A stretch of 64,000 nucleotides of DNA from Kitasatospora sp. GP82 (GCF_029892105.1 NZ_JARZAJ010000011.1:124001-188000), one strand, 5' to 3'. Shown: positions 50,151-59,890, counted from the first letter of the stretch. A program made the numbers and translations. The notes: generated from the sequence alone by a model not told the origin.

Positions 50151-52138
50151 TGTCCGGCTCCGCTCTGCGAGTCCGATGCGTCGTCAGTCTGCTGTGGTGG
50201 TCCGGGCGTCGCGAGGGGAAGTTCCTCGGGGGTCAGGTACCTGGCCAGTTCCTCGCGACCGAACAGGGCCAGCAGGTCGGCCCGGATCCGCCCGTTCTCC
50301 TTCCGGGTGACATCGATGCCGTCGCCGGTGTAGGTGCAGACGAGGTCGGCCCTGCGCCAGTTGCGGTCCATACCGGGGCAGTCCTCCCGGGTGTGGCCGC
50401 CCCGGCTCTCCCGGCGCAGCAGGGCAGCCCTGGCCACGCACTCGGAGACCAGCAGCATGTTCCGCAGATCCAGGGCAAGGTGCCAGCCGGGGTTGAACTG
50501 GCGGTGGCCCTCGACCACGGCGCGGGCGGCGCGGGCCCTGAACACCGCCAGCCGGTCCAGCGCCTGCTCCATCTCGCCGGCCCGGCGGATGATGCCGACC
50601 AGGTCGTTCATGGTCTGCTGGAGCTCCTGGTGCAGGCCGTACGGGTTCTCGGCGGGGCCGTCGCCGATGCGCGTCTCGTCGAACGGGTCCACCGCCTCGC
50701 GGGCCGCCGCCGCCACCTGGGCCTCGTCGATGACCGGGCGGTCGGTCAGTTCTGCTGCGTACCGGGCCGCGTGCAGACCGGCCCGGCGACCGAAGACCAG
50801 CAGGTCGGAGAGCGAGTTGCCGCCGAGGCGGTTGGAGCCGTGCATCCCGCCTGCCACCTCGCCGGCCGCGAAGAGCCCCGGGACACCGGGTGTGGCGGCG
50901 GAGTCGGGGTCGACCTCGACGCCGCCCATCACGTAGTGGCAGGTCGGGCCGACCTCCATCGGCTCGCGGGTGATGTCGACGTCCGCCAGTTCCTTGAACT
51001 GATGGTGCATCGAGGGCAGCCGACGGATGATCTCCTCGGCGGGGAGGCGACTGGAGACGTCCAGGTAGACCCCGCCGTGCGGGGTGCCCCGGCCCGCCTT
51101 CACCTCGGAGTTGATCGCGCGGGCCACCTCGTCGCGCGGGAGCAGGTCGGGCGGCCGGCGGTTGTGCTCCTGGTCGGCGTACCAGCGGTCCGCCTCCTCC
51201 TCGGTCTCGGCGTACTGGCCCTTGAAGACCTCGGGGACGTAGTCGAACATGAACCGCCTGCCGTCGCTGTTGCGCAGCACCCCGCCGTCGCCCCGTACCG
51301 ACTCGGTGACCAGGATGCCCTTCACGGACGGCGGCCAGACCATGCCGGTCGGGTGGAACTGGACGAACTCCATGTGCAGCAGGCTCGCACCGGCGAGCAG
51401 CGCCAAGGCGTGGCCGTCACCCGTGTACTCCCAGGAGTTGGAGGTGACCTTGAACGACTTGCCGATCCCGCCGGTGGCCAGGACGACGGCCGGGGCCTGG
51501 ACGGTGAAGAAGCGTCCGCTCTCCCGGGCGTAGCCGAACACGCCCGCCACCCGGCCACCCGTGGTGGAGCCGCCGCTGGTGCGGGTCTTGAGGATGCGGG
51601 TGACCGTGCACTCCTGGAAGACCCGCAGCCGGGCCTCGTACCGTGCCTGGTCCTGCCGGCCCGACTCCGCGAAGTCCTGCTGCTGGAGCGAGACCACCTT
51701 CTGCTGCAGTGTGCGGATCAGTTCCAGGCCGGTACGGTCCCCGACGTGCGCCAGGCGCGGGTATTCGTGGCCGCCGAAGTTGCGCTGGGCGATCCTGCCG
51801 TCCTTGGTGCGGTCGAAGAGGGCGCCCCAGGTCTCCAGCTCCCAGACCCGGTCGGGGGCCTCCTTGGCGTGCAGTTCGGCCATGCGCCAGTTGTTGAGGA
51901 ACTTGCCGCCGCGCATGGTGTCGCGGAAGTGCACCTGCCAGTTGTCGTTGCTGTTGGCGTTGGCCATCGCAGCGGCGATCCCGCCCTCGGCCATCACCGT
52001 GTGCGCCTTGCCGAACAGCGACTTGCAGATCACCGCGACGCGCAGCCCCTGTTCGCGGGCCTCGATCGCGGCTCGCAACCCGGCACCGCCCGCGCCCACC
52101 ACGACCACGTCGTAGGAGTACCGCTCCACCTCGGTCAT
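50147..52138 (-). CDS. sdhA: succinate dehydrogenase / fumarate reductase flavoprotein subunit
   Basis: This 663-aa protein interconverts succinate and fumarate. It shows the dinucleotide-binding start VVVVGAGGAGLRAAIEA, the HTVMAEGGIAAAMAN segment that contains the FAD-linking His, and the catalytic-site segment REPMEVGPTCHYVMGGVEVDPD. The C-terminus keeps the GGHTREDCPGMD segment. Normal length. It overlaps sdhB by GTGA and begins 45 nt after the membrane subunit. Confidence 0.93.
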   Translation of the reverse strand: MTEVERYSYDVVVVGAGGAGLRAAIEAREQGLRVAVICKSLFGKAHTVMAEGGIAAAMANANSNDNWQVHFRDTMRGGKFLNNWRMAELHAKEAPDRVWELETWGALFDRTKDGRIAQRNFGGHEYPRLAHVGDRTGLELIRTLQQKVVSLQQQDFAESGRQDQARYEARLRVFQECTVTRILKTRTSGGSTTGGRVAGVFGYARESGRFFTVQAPAVVLATGGIGKSFKVTSNSWEYTGDGHALALLAGASLLHMEFVQFHPTGMVWPPSVKGILVTESVRGDGGVLRNSDGRRFMFDYVPEVFKGQYAETEEEADRWYADQEHNRRPPDLLPRDEVARAINSEVKAGRGTPHGGVYLDVSSRLPAEEIIRRLPSMHHQFKELADVDITREPMEVGPTCHYVMGGVEVDPDSAATPGVPGLFAAGEVAGGMHGSNRLGGNSLSDLLVFGRRAGLHAARYAAELTDRPVIDEAQVAAAAREAVDPFDETRIGDGPAENPYGLHQELQQTMNDLVGIIRRAGEMEQALDRLAVFRARAARAVVEGHRQFNPGWHLALDLRNMLLVSECVARAALLRRESRGGHTREDCPGMDRNWRRADLVCTYTGDGIDVTRKENGRIRADLLALFGREELARYLTPEELPLATPGPPQQTDDASDSQSGAGQ

Positions 52139-52183
52139 CCGCGTCCTCTCGGCTCGGAAGCTGTGTCTCCGGAAGCTGTGTCT

Positions 52184-53005
52184 CTAGAAGAGCTGGGGGT
52201 CGCCGAAGGCGCCGGACGACACCAGGTACACGTACAGGTCGGTGAGCCCGACCGAGGCCAGCGAGGACCAGGCCAAGAGCATGTGCCGGACATTCAGCCG
52301 TCCGACGAACTGCCAGAGCCGATGGCGCACCGGGTGTCCGGAGAAGTGCTTCAGCCGCCCGCCCACGATGTGCCGGCAGGAGTGGCAGGACAGTGTGTAC
52401 GCCCAGATCAGCGCGACGTTGCCGAGCAGGACGAAGCTGCCGAGCCCGGCGTGTCCCCACTCACCGCCCGTGTTCCGGAATCCGAGTGCGACGTCGTAGG
52501 TCAGGATCATGGCGAACGGGACGGCCACGTAGAAGAAGTAGCGGTGCAGATTCTGCAGGATCAGCGGGAAGCGCGTCTCGCCGGTGTACCTGGTGTGCGG
52601 TTCGGGGACGGCACAGGCCGGGGGAGAGGACCAGAACGCCCGGTAGTAGGCCTTGCGGTAGTAGTAGCAGGTCAGCCGGAAGCCCAGGGGGAAGATCAGC
52701 ACCAGCAGCGCGGGCGACAGCCGCCACCAGTCACCGAACAGCGTCCAGTCGGCACCGCCGCGTACGGGCACGCAGTTCGCCGCCAGGCAGGGCGAGTAGA
52801 AAGGGGACACGTACGGCGGTGCGTAGTAGTGCGCCCCCTCGAAGGCCCGCCAGGTCGAGTAGCCGATGAACGCCAGCAGGCCGGTGACCGTCGCCAGTTG
52901 CGGCAGCCACCAGCGGTCGGTGCGCAGCTGGCGCTGCGGGACGGCGGCCCGGCCCGGGCTGTGTACGCCCGTGCCGGTCGGTGGCCCTGTCTCCGTACTC
53001 ACCAT
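52184..53005 (-). CDS. succinate dehydrogenase membrane-anchor subunit (single, cytochrome b-like)
   Basis: The 273-aa membrane protein has five hydrophobic helices: LATVTGLLAFIGYSTWRAF, LSPALLVLIFPLGFRLTCYY, YFFYVAVPFAMILTYDVALG, GSFVLLGNVALIWAYTLSCHSC and MLLAWSSLASVGLTDLYVYLV. Conserved His residues (LHRYFF, CHSCRHIVGG) could bind heme b. It is first in the sdh operon, replacing the usual sdhC/sdhD pair; a single larger anchor is found in some menaquinone-linked actinobacterial complexes. Confidence 0.82.
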   Translation of the reverse strand: MVSTETGPPTGTGVHSPGRAAVPQRQLRTDRWWLPQLATVTGLLAFIGYSTWRAFEGAHYYAPPYVSPFYSPCLAANCVPVRGGADWTLFGDWWRLSPALLVLIFPLGFRLTCYYYRKAYYRAFWSSPPACAVPEPHTRYTGETRFPLILQNLHRYFFYVAVPFAMILTYDVALGFRNTGGEWGHAGLGSFVLLGNVALIWAYTLSCHSCRHIVGGRLKHFSGHPVRHRLWQFVGRLNVRHMLLAWSSLASVGLTDLYVYLVSSGAFGDPQLF

Positions 53006-53175
53006 TGCCCTCTGTTCCAGAACGGTGGATCCAATGTGTGGCGTGGATCACGATTGACCGAAGGCCTGCGCCGGGGCTCCTGCATGCGCGGTGAGCCGAG
53101 CGGGTGATCCGCCGTGTCGCGGCGGCTTGGGGCCGGACGCTACGGGCTTCCCCCGGACGGACGTGCCGCGCGACC

Positions 53176-54795
53176 TCAGTGCCCGTGGTCGGAGTCCGGC
53201 GAAGCTGCCCGCCGACGGTGCCGGTCGTGCCGACGGTTGTGGTGGTGGTGGTGCCGGTGCCGTCGGTGCCGCCGGTGCCTGCGGGTCCCGTCGGAGGAGA
53301 GGGCGGATGCCCCGGCCGGCTCCCGCACGGAGCCCTGCGGCGCTGCGGGCAGGACGTCGATCCGGCCCATCTGGCCGTTCGAGGAGTGCACCAGGTGGTG
53401 GCAGTGGTACACGTACTCGCCCGGGTAGTCGCTCCAGGTCATCGCGATCCGGACGGTTTCACCGGGGTGGATGGCGATGGTGTCCTTCAGGCCGGCCTCG
53501 GCGGGGCCGACCGGCTTCCCGTCGCGGTCCAGCACCCGGAACTGCACCAGGTGGGTGTGGAACGAGTGGGGGGCGTGAAAGACCCCGGCCGGCCTGCGGG
53601 TGTGGATGTTGCGGATCGTCCAGATCTCGCTGGTGCCGACCGTGGTCAGTACGTCCACCCGGTCCGGGTCGTACTTGCGCCCGTTGATTCTGGTGTCGGG
53701 GAAGGTCGCCATGTCGAACTCCCGCCGCACCGTGCCCTGCGGGACCGGCGGCAGGGTGGCCAGCACGTCCGGAATCCGGCTCGGGTCCTCGGCGGTCCGG
53801 GTGATGTCGAAGCGCAGCACCTCCGGCCGTTCGGTGTCCAACGCGGCCGTGTTCTCCAGCACCACGGAGGAGCCGACCGGGTAGCGGGAGAAGTCGACCA
53901 CGATCTCGGCCCGTTCCGCGCCCGTCAGGGTCAGCTCGTTCAGCTTCACCGGCGCGGCGAGCAGGCCCCCGTCGGAGGCCACCTGGGTGAACTGCGCACC
54001 GTTGGCGAAGCGCAGCGACACATGGCGGTTGGCCGACACGTTGAAGATCCGCAGGCGGTACCTGCGGGCCGCCACCGCGAAGTACGGCCGCTCCTTGCCG
54101 TTGACCAGCATGTGCGGGCACTCGTACGGCCGGACGTAGCGCAGCGTGCCGTCGGTTCCGATCAGGGCGTCCCGGATCAGCAGCGGGATGTCGAACTCAC
54201 CACTGGGCAGCGGCAGACTACTCTCGTGCGGGTCGCTGAGCAGATAGGCGCCGTGCAGTCCGCGGTAGACGTTCTCGGCCTCCAGGCCGTGCGCGTGGTC
54301 GTGGTACCAGAGCGAGGCGGCCACCTGCTCGTTGGGGTAGCGGTACTCGCGGGTCTGCCCGGGCTGGACGAGGTCCATCGGCAGACCGTCGTACCGGGAG
54401 GGGACGTGACCGCCGTGCAGGTGGACCGAGGTGTGCACGGTCAGGTCGTTGGTCTGCTGGATCACCACCTCACGGCCTCTCAGCGCCCGGATGGTCGGGC
54501 CGGGGAACCAGCCGCCGTAGGTCCTGACGGTGGTCCGCAGCCCCTTGACGATCTCCACCTGGGTCTCGGCCATCCGCAGCCGGTAGCGGTCCGAGGACGC
54601 TGTCACCGACACCGGGCGCAGTACCTGGGGCACCGGCATCGCGTGGGCGAACGGCACGGCACGGACGGCGGGCGTCGCGGCTGGCGTCGCGGTGGCGGCG
54701 ACGGCTTGGTCCGGCTCCAGTAAGCGGCCCCAGGGGAGCAGAGCCGCTGCGCCGCCTGCGGTGGCGGATTTCAGTAGGTCTCGTCGGTTCAGCAT
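53176..54795 (-). CDS. Tat-exported multicopper oxidase (CotA/phenoxazinone-synthase type)
   Basis: The 539-aa exported oxidase has a twin-arginine signal (LNRRDLLKSATAGG), then three cupredoxin domains. Copper ligands are visible: H125-L-H127 (HLHGGH), WYH165-D-H167-AHG, a third-domain FHTHLVQF, and YHCHHLVHSSNGQMG (type 1 Cys, His and Met). It oxidises phenols or metals while reducing oxygen to water. The C-terminal ~40 residues are an Arg/His-rich tail with an unbroken five-His run, which could bind copper. A long palindrome lies in its leader (54844-54888). Confidence 0.9.
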   Translation of the reverse strand: MLNRRDLLKSATAGGAAALLPWGRLLEPDQAVAATATPAATPAVRAVPFAHAMPVPQVLRPVSVTASSDRYRLRMAETQVEIVKGLRTTVRTYGGWFPGPTIRALRGREVVIQQTNDLTVHTSVHLHGGHVPSRYDGLPMDLVQPGQTREYRYPNEQVAASLWYHDHAHGLEAENVYRGLHGAYLLSDPHESSLPLPSGEFDIPLLIRDALIGTDGTLRYVRPYECPHMLVNGKERPYFAVAARRYRLRIFNVSANRHVSLRFANGAQFTQVASDGGLLAAPVKLNELTLTGAERAEIVVDFSRYPVGSSVVLENTAALDTERPEVLRFDITRTAEDPSRIPDVLATLPPVPQGTVRREFDMATFPDTRINGRKYDPDRVDVLTTVGTSEIWTIRNIHTRRPAGVFHAPHSFHTHLVQFRVLDRDGKPVGPAEAGLKDTIAIHPGETVRIAMTWSDYPGEYVYHCHHLVHSSNGQMGRIDVLPAAPQGSVREPAGASALSSDGTRRHRRHRRHRHHHHHNRRHDRHRRRAASPDSDHGH

Positions 54796-55222
54796 GCCTT
54801 GTTCTCTCTCCGTCCGGGCCTCGCCGGGCGATGCGCCGCAGGACTGGTGACAGGTCGTGACCACCGGTGGGCCACGACCGGTCACCAGCGGCCACGACCA
54901 CGAAGGCGCCCGGAAAACCGTCCGTCCCGGGCCACGGAGCGCCTGCCGCGCTCCATTACCGCCCGCTGACCCAGTATCAGCGCGGGCCGCAGCACGTGCA
55001 CCGCGACCGCGGCCGGGCACGGCTTCCGGGCGCGCCCGGGGCGCCGCGTCGAGCACCGATGCGGTCGGCGACAGCGGGAGGGTGTCCGGGTGCCCGGCAG
55101 CCCGGCCTTCTCGGTGGCGCGTACCCGAACTATGGTGTTCGAGGTCTCGGGTCAGGGAGCAGCGCACCGCCCGAAGGCCGCACGGCTGCCGAGTCACCGT
55201 CAGCACACCAGAAGGAGTACCT
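54796..55222. other. 427-nt divergent intergenic region, multicopper oxidase / secreted protein
   Basis: Contains the 45-nt palindrome at 54844-54888. The open frame that runs through the right part toward the secreted protein lacks protein character and a ribosome site, so I left it out. No other feature seen. Confidence 0.5.
54844..54888. promoter_or_regulatory. long nested palindrome in the multicopper oxidase leader
   Basis: Arms 54844-54859 (CTGGTGAC-A-GGTCGTG) and 54873-54888 pair over 15 of 16 positions. The 13-nt centre itself holds the perfect palindrome CCACCGGTGG (54861-54870). It starts 49 nt upstream of the oxidase ATG. Probable operator or structured leader. Confidence 0.65.
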
Positions 55223-55798
55223 GTGTCCACCCGCCACGAACTGCGAACAGTCCCGGCCGCCGCACCCCTGACTGTCCTGCTGATGGTGCTGGCCCTGCAA
55301 TGTGCCACCGGGAGCCCGGTGCAGGCCCGGCCGCTCGACGGGCCGCGAGCCGTTGCCGCCTCCAGCAGCCGGGCCGCCGAGGTGCGGATCACCGAGGGGC
55401 AGGTCCGAGAGGTCGGACGGGGCGGCAGCATCCTCTACCCCAGCGTGACCAGCTGTCTGACGGTGACGGTCCGTCTGCGGGACGGCGGTCTGGTGGGCGC
55501 CCACGCCAGTCTGTTCCAGGTGCCCGGCGAGTACCGGTCGGACGAGATCCTCCCCGCCCTGCGGAAGCAGGTCGGCGACCGCCGGGTGAGCGCGGTCGAG
55601 GTGAAGGGTGCCGTCGGCGCCTGGTACCCCGGCTATCTGACGAAGGCGGTGGAGAGTTACGGGCCGGGCGAAGAGGTGCCCTACCCCACGAGGCCCGACT
55701 TCGACGGACTGGCGGAGGCGGTGGCGCACGGCCTCGGCCAGCCTCGCGAGAAGGTCACGGTCGAGGACGTACCCGACGGGGATCTGACGATCCGCTGA
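55223..55798 (+). CDS. small secreted protein of unknown function
   Basis: The 191-aa protein has a signal peptide (core LTVLLMVLALQCATGSP, cleavage near VQARP) and one globular domain of ~140 residues. A GTG start at 55223 follows GAAGGAG at ideal spacing. I do not recognise the family. One segment reads TSC78-LTVTVRLRDGGLVGAH94, where the Cys-His distance of 16 and the flanking strands recall CheD/CNF-type Cys-His deamidases; this is a weak, unverified hint. Divergent from the multicopper oxidase and convergent with the sugar transporter. Confidence 0.75.
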   Translation: MSTRHELRTVPAAAPLTVLLMVLALQCATGSPVQARPLDGPRAVAASSSRAAEVRITEGQVREVGRGGSILYPSVTSCLTVTVRLRDGGLVGAHASLFQVPGEYRSDEILPALRKQVGDRRVSAVEVKGAVGAWYPGYLTKAVESYGPGEEVPYPTRPDFDGLAEAVAHGLGQPREKVTVEDVPDGDLTIR

Positions 55799-55922
55799 AG
55801 CATGCAGGGTCACCCGGGCCGCGTCGGCTTCGCGGATTCCCGTAACCGGTAGGGACCCCGTACTCCGTAAGGGCGAGCGGGGCTGCGCGCCGCATCACTT
55901 CGAGGGCGCGCTGCTCTGCCGC

Positions 55923-57068
55923 CTACTTGCCCCAGATCTTCCGGTACGCCTCGCGGTAGCCCGGCGGGTCCCAGGCCGTGGCCCCGTTGCTGTTGGCGGC
56001 CGTGGCGATGTGGACCGGTGCGACGTATCCGCTGGCGGGGGCGTCGGAGAAGGCGCGGTTGAACTCGTCGACGATCTGCCAGCCCTGCTCGGAGAGCGGC
56101 TCGGGAACGGTGGCGGCCTGGAACTGCCTGCTGTTGATGCGCTGGAAGGCCGAGGGGTCGCCGTCGCCCGCGCCGATGTTGAACGGGGCGGCATCGCCCT
56201 GCTTGCCGACCGCGCGCAGGGCCGGTGCGGCATCGGCGAAGTACAGGTCGTTGATGGCGACGGAGTACGTCCAGCGGCCCTGGAAGCGGGAGAGGAGGGA
56301 GGAGACCTGCTGGGGAGTGCGACTGGTCGCGTCCGGGATGGGGATGTTCTCGTAGGCCAGCATCTTCACGCTCGGGCAGGTGGCGAGTTCGTTCCTGATC
56401 AGATCAGACTTGTTCTTGGCGAACGGAATCGAGTCGTCGGTGAAGAGGACGACTCCGGCGTTGCCGTTGGACTGCGCGATGACCCAGTCCGCGCTGATCT
56501 CCGCGACGTCCGCGACCCTGGTGGTGATGTTGCTGAGGAGCTTGGGGCTGCTGCTCGGGCCGGGGGAGGCGAGTGCGTGCCAGCCGACGAGCGGGATGTG
56601 CGCCGCATCGGCCTGCGCGACCTGCTGCGACGTCAGATTCGGGTCGAAGCCGCCGATGACGATGCCCGAGGGCTTGAGTTCGACCGCCTGGCTGAGGGCC
56701 GCCTGGATGCCGGCGGGCGTGCCCTGTCCGTCGATCACCCGGACGCTCCAGCCGATGACCGTCGCGGCTTCGATGACGCCCTTCGCGGCCCCGGCGACGC
56801 CGGGGTTGGTCATGGTCTGGGCGACATAGACGATGGTCCTGCCGGAAACCGCGGTCGGACCGCTGGTGGGGCCGTTCCAGGAGACGTTGGTCCTCTCCGC
56901 CTGGTGCACGTCCGCCTTGGCCTTGGCGAGGACGGCTGGGCAGCCGGCTCCTGACGGCCCTGCGGGGGAGGGCCCGTTTCCGGTCGACACACCGCGCTCG
57001 CAGCCGGCCACGACGGTGACGGCTGCGGCCAGCACAGAGGCGACTCCGAGGGCGGTGTCGCGGTTCAC
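55923..57068 (-). CDS. sugar ABC transporter substrate-binding lipoprotein (RbsB-like)
   Basis: This 381-aa lipoprotein (lipobox VVAGC, Cys23) has the type I periplasmic-binding fold: IVYVAQTMTNPGVAGAAKGVIEAA, a GQGTPAGIQAALSQAVELKPSGIVIGG strand-helix unit, VVLFTDDS and AINDLYFADAAPALRAVGK. It captures a sugar or related small polar molecule outside the membrane. The GTG start overlaps the permease stop (GTGA); it is last in its operon. Ligand cannot be named. Confidence 0.88.
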   Translation of the reverse strand: MNRDTALGVASVLAAAVTVVAGCERGVSTGNGPSPAGPSGAGCPAVLAKAKADVHQAERTNVSWNGPTSGPTAVSGRTIVYVAQTMTNPGVAGAAKGVIEAATVIGWSVRVIDGQGTPAGIQAALSQAVELKPSGIVIGGFDPNLTSQQVAQADAAHIPLVGWHALASPGPSSSPKLLSNITTRVADVAEISADWVIAQSNGNAGVVLFTDDSIPFAKNKSDLIRNELATCPSVKMLAYENIPIPDATSRTPQQVSSLLSRFQGRWTYSVAINDLYFADAAPALRAVGKQGDAAPFNIGAGDGDPSAFQRINSRQFQAATVPEPLSEQGWQIVDEFNRAFSDAPASGYVAPVHIATAANSNGATAWDPPGYREAYRKIWGK

Positions 57069-58141
57069 GGGGTGTCCTGGGAAGGCGTGCCGTCCGTCGG
57101 CGGCGCGGTCGGCGGCTCGGCGAACGAACGGCGGGTCTCGGTGGCGCCGACGCGCAGCCGACGCCGTGCGGAGTACCCGGCCAGGCCGACGGCGAGGAGC
57201 AGGGTCGCGCCGTTGAACAGCGGGACGGCCCAGAACTCGGCGCCGAGCTGGCCGATACCGGCCAGGCCGACGGCCAGGACGGCGACGGCGACGACGGTGC
57301 CCAGAGCGTTGGCCCGTCCGGGCTTGATGGCCGTGGAGCCGAGCAGCGCGCCGACGAACGCGGGCAGCAGGTAGTCCAGGCCGACACTCGGGTTGCCGAT
57401 CTGCTGCTGCGCGGCGAGCAGGACACCCGCGAAGCCGACGACCAGGCCCGATCCGACGAAGGCGTAGACGCTGTACCGGCGGGTGGGGATGCCGACGAGT
57501 TCGGCGGCGCGGGTGTTGGAGCCGATGACGTACATGTACCGGCCGAGCGGCAGCCGGTCCAGCAGCAGCCACAGGGCGACGGCGAGGGCGAGCACATAGG
57601 AGGCGGAGACCGGCAGGCCGAGGAATTCGGAGTCGTAGAGGTCGGTGAAGGCGGCCGGCAGGCCGCCAGCTCCGGGGACGATCTGCGCGCCGCCGGTGAT
57701 CCAGCCGGTGAAGGCGTACAGGATGCTGCCGGTGCCGAGCGTGGCGATGAAGGAGTCGATCTGCCCGAACTCGACGATGACACCGTTGAGCATCCCGAAG
57801 ACCGCTCCTCCGAGGATCACCACGAGGCAGGCCAGGGGCCAGGGCCAGCCGCCGTTGACGATGAGTTGCAGCGCCACGACGTGGGCGAAGCCGAGGCCGT
57901 AGCCGATGGACAGGTCGAACTTGCCGGTGACGATGGGGATCGTCGCGCCGAGCGCGAGGATTGCGGGGATCGACTGGTTGTAGAGGATCGAGGAGATGTT
58001 GTCGATGGTGGGAAAGGTGTCGGGCAGTGCGGCGGAGAAGACCAGGAACAGCAGGGCGGTGAGGGCCAACAGGCCGTAGGTGCCGATGAGGTGCCCATGC
58101 AGGCGGCCCAGCGGGGAACGGCGGGAGGGGGATCTGCTCAT
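57065..58141 (-). CDS. sugar ABC transporter permease (RbsC-like)
   Basis: The 358-aa channel protein has about ten hydrophobic helices and the ribose-type permease motif TIPIVTGKFDLSIGYGLGF, where the coupling region sits. PAFVGALLGSTAIKPGRANALGT is the second conserved segment. It starts ATGA-overlapped with the ATPase and ends GTGA-overlapped with the binding protein. Confidence 0.9.
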   Translation of the reverse strand: MSRSPSRRSPLGRLHGHLIGTYGLLALTALLFLVFSAALPDTFPTIDNISSILYNQSIPAILALGATIPIVTGKFDLSIGYGLGFAHVVALQLIVNGGWPWPLACLVVILGGAVFGMLNGVIVEFGQIDSFIATLGTGSILYAFTGWITGGAQIVPGAGGLPAAFTDLYDSEFLGLPVSASYVLALAVALWLLLDRLPLGRYMYVIGSNTRAAELVGIPTRRYSVYAFVGSGLVVGFAGVLLAAQQQIGNPSVGLDYLLPAFVGALLGSTAIKPGRANALGTVVAVAVLAVGLAGIGQLGAEFWAVPLFNGATLLLAVGLAGYSARRRLRVGATETRRSFAEPPTAPPTDGTPSQDTP

Positions 58142-59712
58142 CGGGCCGTCGCACTTTTGTCGATGTCACTGCCGGTGACGGCGGGCAGGGCCGATGCGGC
58201 GCGGGTGAGTTCGGTGACGGTGAGGGCCTCGCCGGTCAGCTCGGCTGTCACCGCCCCGCACACGAACACCAGGGCGCGGTGGCACACGGTGGCGACCTCA
58301 TCGAAGTCGGTGGAGATGAGCAGTACCGCGAGGCCGGCGGCCAGTGCCTCGTCGAGCAGGCGGTAGATCTCGGCCTTGGCGCCGACGTCCACGCTGGCGG
58401 TCGGCTCCTCCAGGATCAGCAGCCGTCGGTTCACCCGGAGCCACCGGCCGACCATGATCTTCTGCTGGTTGCCGCCGGACAGGGTGGCGATCGGAGCCTC
58501 GCTGTCACGAGGGTGCACCGAGAACCGCTCGATCAGGGCGGTGGCCTCGGCGCGCTCGCGCCGGGGGCTGATCCAGTGCAGCGCCGGCAGGCCGCCGACC
58601 CGGGGGTTTGCCAGGAAGTTCTCACGCACCGTCAGTTCGGCGGCGCAGCCTTCCTCCTGACGGTTGCCGGTCACGAAGCCGACGCCCAGGGCGACGGCCG
58701 CGGCGACCGAATGCGGGGTGTACGGCCGTCCGTCGAACAGGGCCCGCCCGGCGAGGATCGGCCGGGAGCCGGCGAGAGCGCGGCCCAGGCCGATGTGGCC
58801 GGCGCCGGTGAGGCCCACCGCCCCGAGGATTTCGCCGGCGCGCAGCTCCAGGCTCACCGGTCCGGTGTTCTCGGTCCGGACGCCGTCGAGGCTCAGCACG
58901 GCCGGGCCTTCGGCGGGGGCGGTGGCGGGCGGCCGTCCGCGCGGGCGACCGGTCGGTTCGTGGCCCACGATGTCGTGCACCAGGCGGCCGGGGCTGTGCC
59001 CGGCGAGCGGGCCTGAGCTGATGAGGTGGCCGTCACGCAGGACGGCGAAGGTGTCGGCGACCCTGTACACCTCGTCGAGCCGGTGGGTGACGTAGACGAC
59101 GCCGTGCCCTCGGTCGCGCAGCGTGTGCAGGACGCCGAAGAGCCTGGCACTGTCCGCGGCGGAGAGGCTGGCGGTCGGTTCGTCCAGGACGACGAGCTCC
59201 GCCCGCGTCGCCAGGGCGCGGGCGATGGCGACCAGCGAGCGCTCGGCGGGGGCGAGGTCGGCGATTCGCGCGTCGGCGTCGAGGTGTCCGGCGACGATCG
59301 CGAGGGCCTCGGCGCAGCGCTCCCGGGTCAGCCGCCACGAGACCAGCCGGCGACGGCGCGGGTAGCCGGTGACCAGGGCGATGTTCTCGGCGACCGTCAT
59401 CCACTCGACGAGGCTGAGGTCCTGGTGGATGAAGGACATGCTCCGGGAGGCTGCGTCGGTGCCGAGCGGGTGCCCGGCCACCGCCACCTCGCCCTCGTCG
59501 GCGCGGTAGACCCCGGCGAGCGTTTTGATGAGAGTGGATTTTCCGGCGCCGTTCGGACCGAGCAGAGCCAGGATGCTGCCGCGGTGGATGTCGAGGTCGA
59601 TCCCGGCCAGCGCGAGAGTGCCGCCGAACCGCTTGCTGAGACCGCGAATGCGGACGAGCGGGCCGCGGCGTGCGAGTGGGCCCACCGAGGTGTCGAGAGC
59701 GTCGTCGTGCAT
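58138..59712 (-). CDS. sugar ABC transporter ATP-binding protein, two ABC domains (RbsA/MglA-like)
   Basis: The 524-aa ATPase has two cassettes. The first keeps Walker A GPNGAGKSTL and Walker B LVVLDEPTASL, but its signature is LAPAERS rather than LSGGQ. The second has a degenerate Walker A (GLTGAGHIGL), the true signature LSGGNQQK and Walker B LLILEEPTASVDVG. This half-and-half pattern is normal for sugar importers of the RbsA/XylG/MglA group. First gene of the importer operon. Confidence 0.92.
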   Translation of the reverse strand: MHDDALDTSVGPLARRGPLVRIRGLSKRFGGTLALAGIDLDIHRGSILALLGPNGAGKSTLIKTLAGVYRADEGEVAVAGHPLGTDAASRSMSFIHQDLSLVEWMTVAENIALVTGYPRRRRLVSWRLTRERCAEALAIVAGHLDADARIADLAPAERSLVAIARALATRAELVVLDEPTASLSAADSARLFGVLHTLRDRGHGVVYVTHRLDEVYRVADTFAVLRDGHLISSGPLAGHSPGRLVHDIVGHEPTGRPRGRPPATAPAEGPAVLSLDGVRTENTGPVSLELRAGEILGAVGLTGAGHIGLGRALAGSRPILAGRALFDGRPYTPHSVAAAVALGVGFVTGNRQEEGCAAELTVRENFLANPRVGGLPALHWISPRRERAEATALIERFSVHPRDSEAPIATLSGGNQQKIMVGRWLRVNRRLLILEEPTASVDVGAKAEIYRLLDEALAAGLAVLLISTDFDEVATVCHRALVFVCGAVTAELTGEALTVTELTRAASALPAVTGSDIDKSATAR

Positions 59713-59890
59713 GGACCTCTCCAGGGCTCGGCCTCCGAGTCCTTCCCGACCTCTGTCGGGAGCACTACTGAGCGCCTGGCGGTTCGCCTTCTCCGCACTG
59801 CGCCTTCCTGCGGTGCACCGTTCCTACCACCTGGGCCCGGCCACCGCATTTCTGACACGCTGCGGTCCCCTTCTGCCGCCGAAAGGCGAG

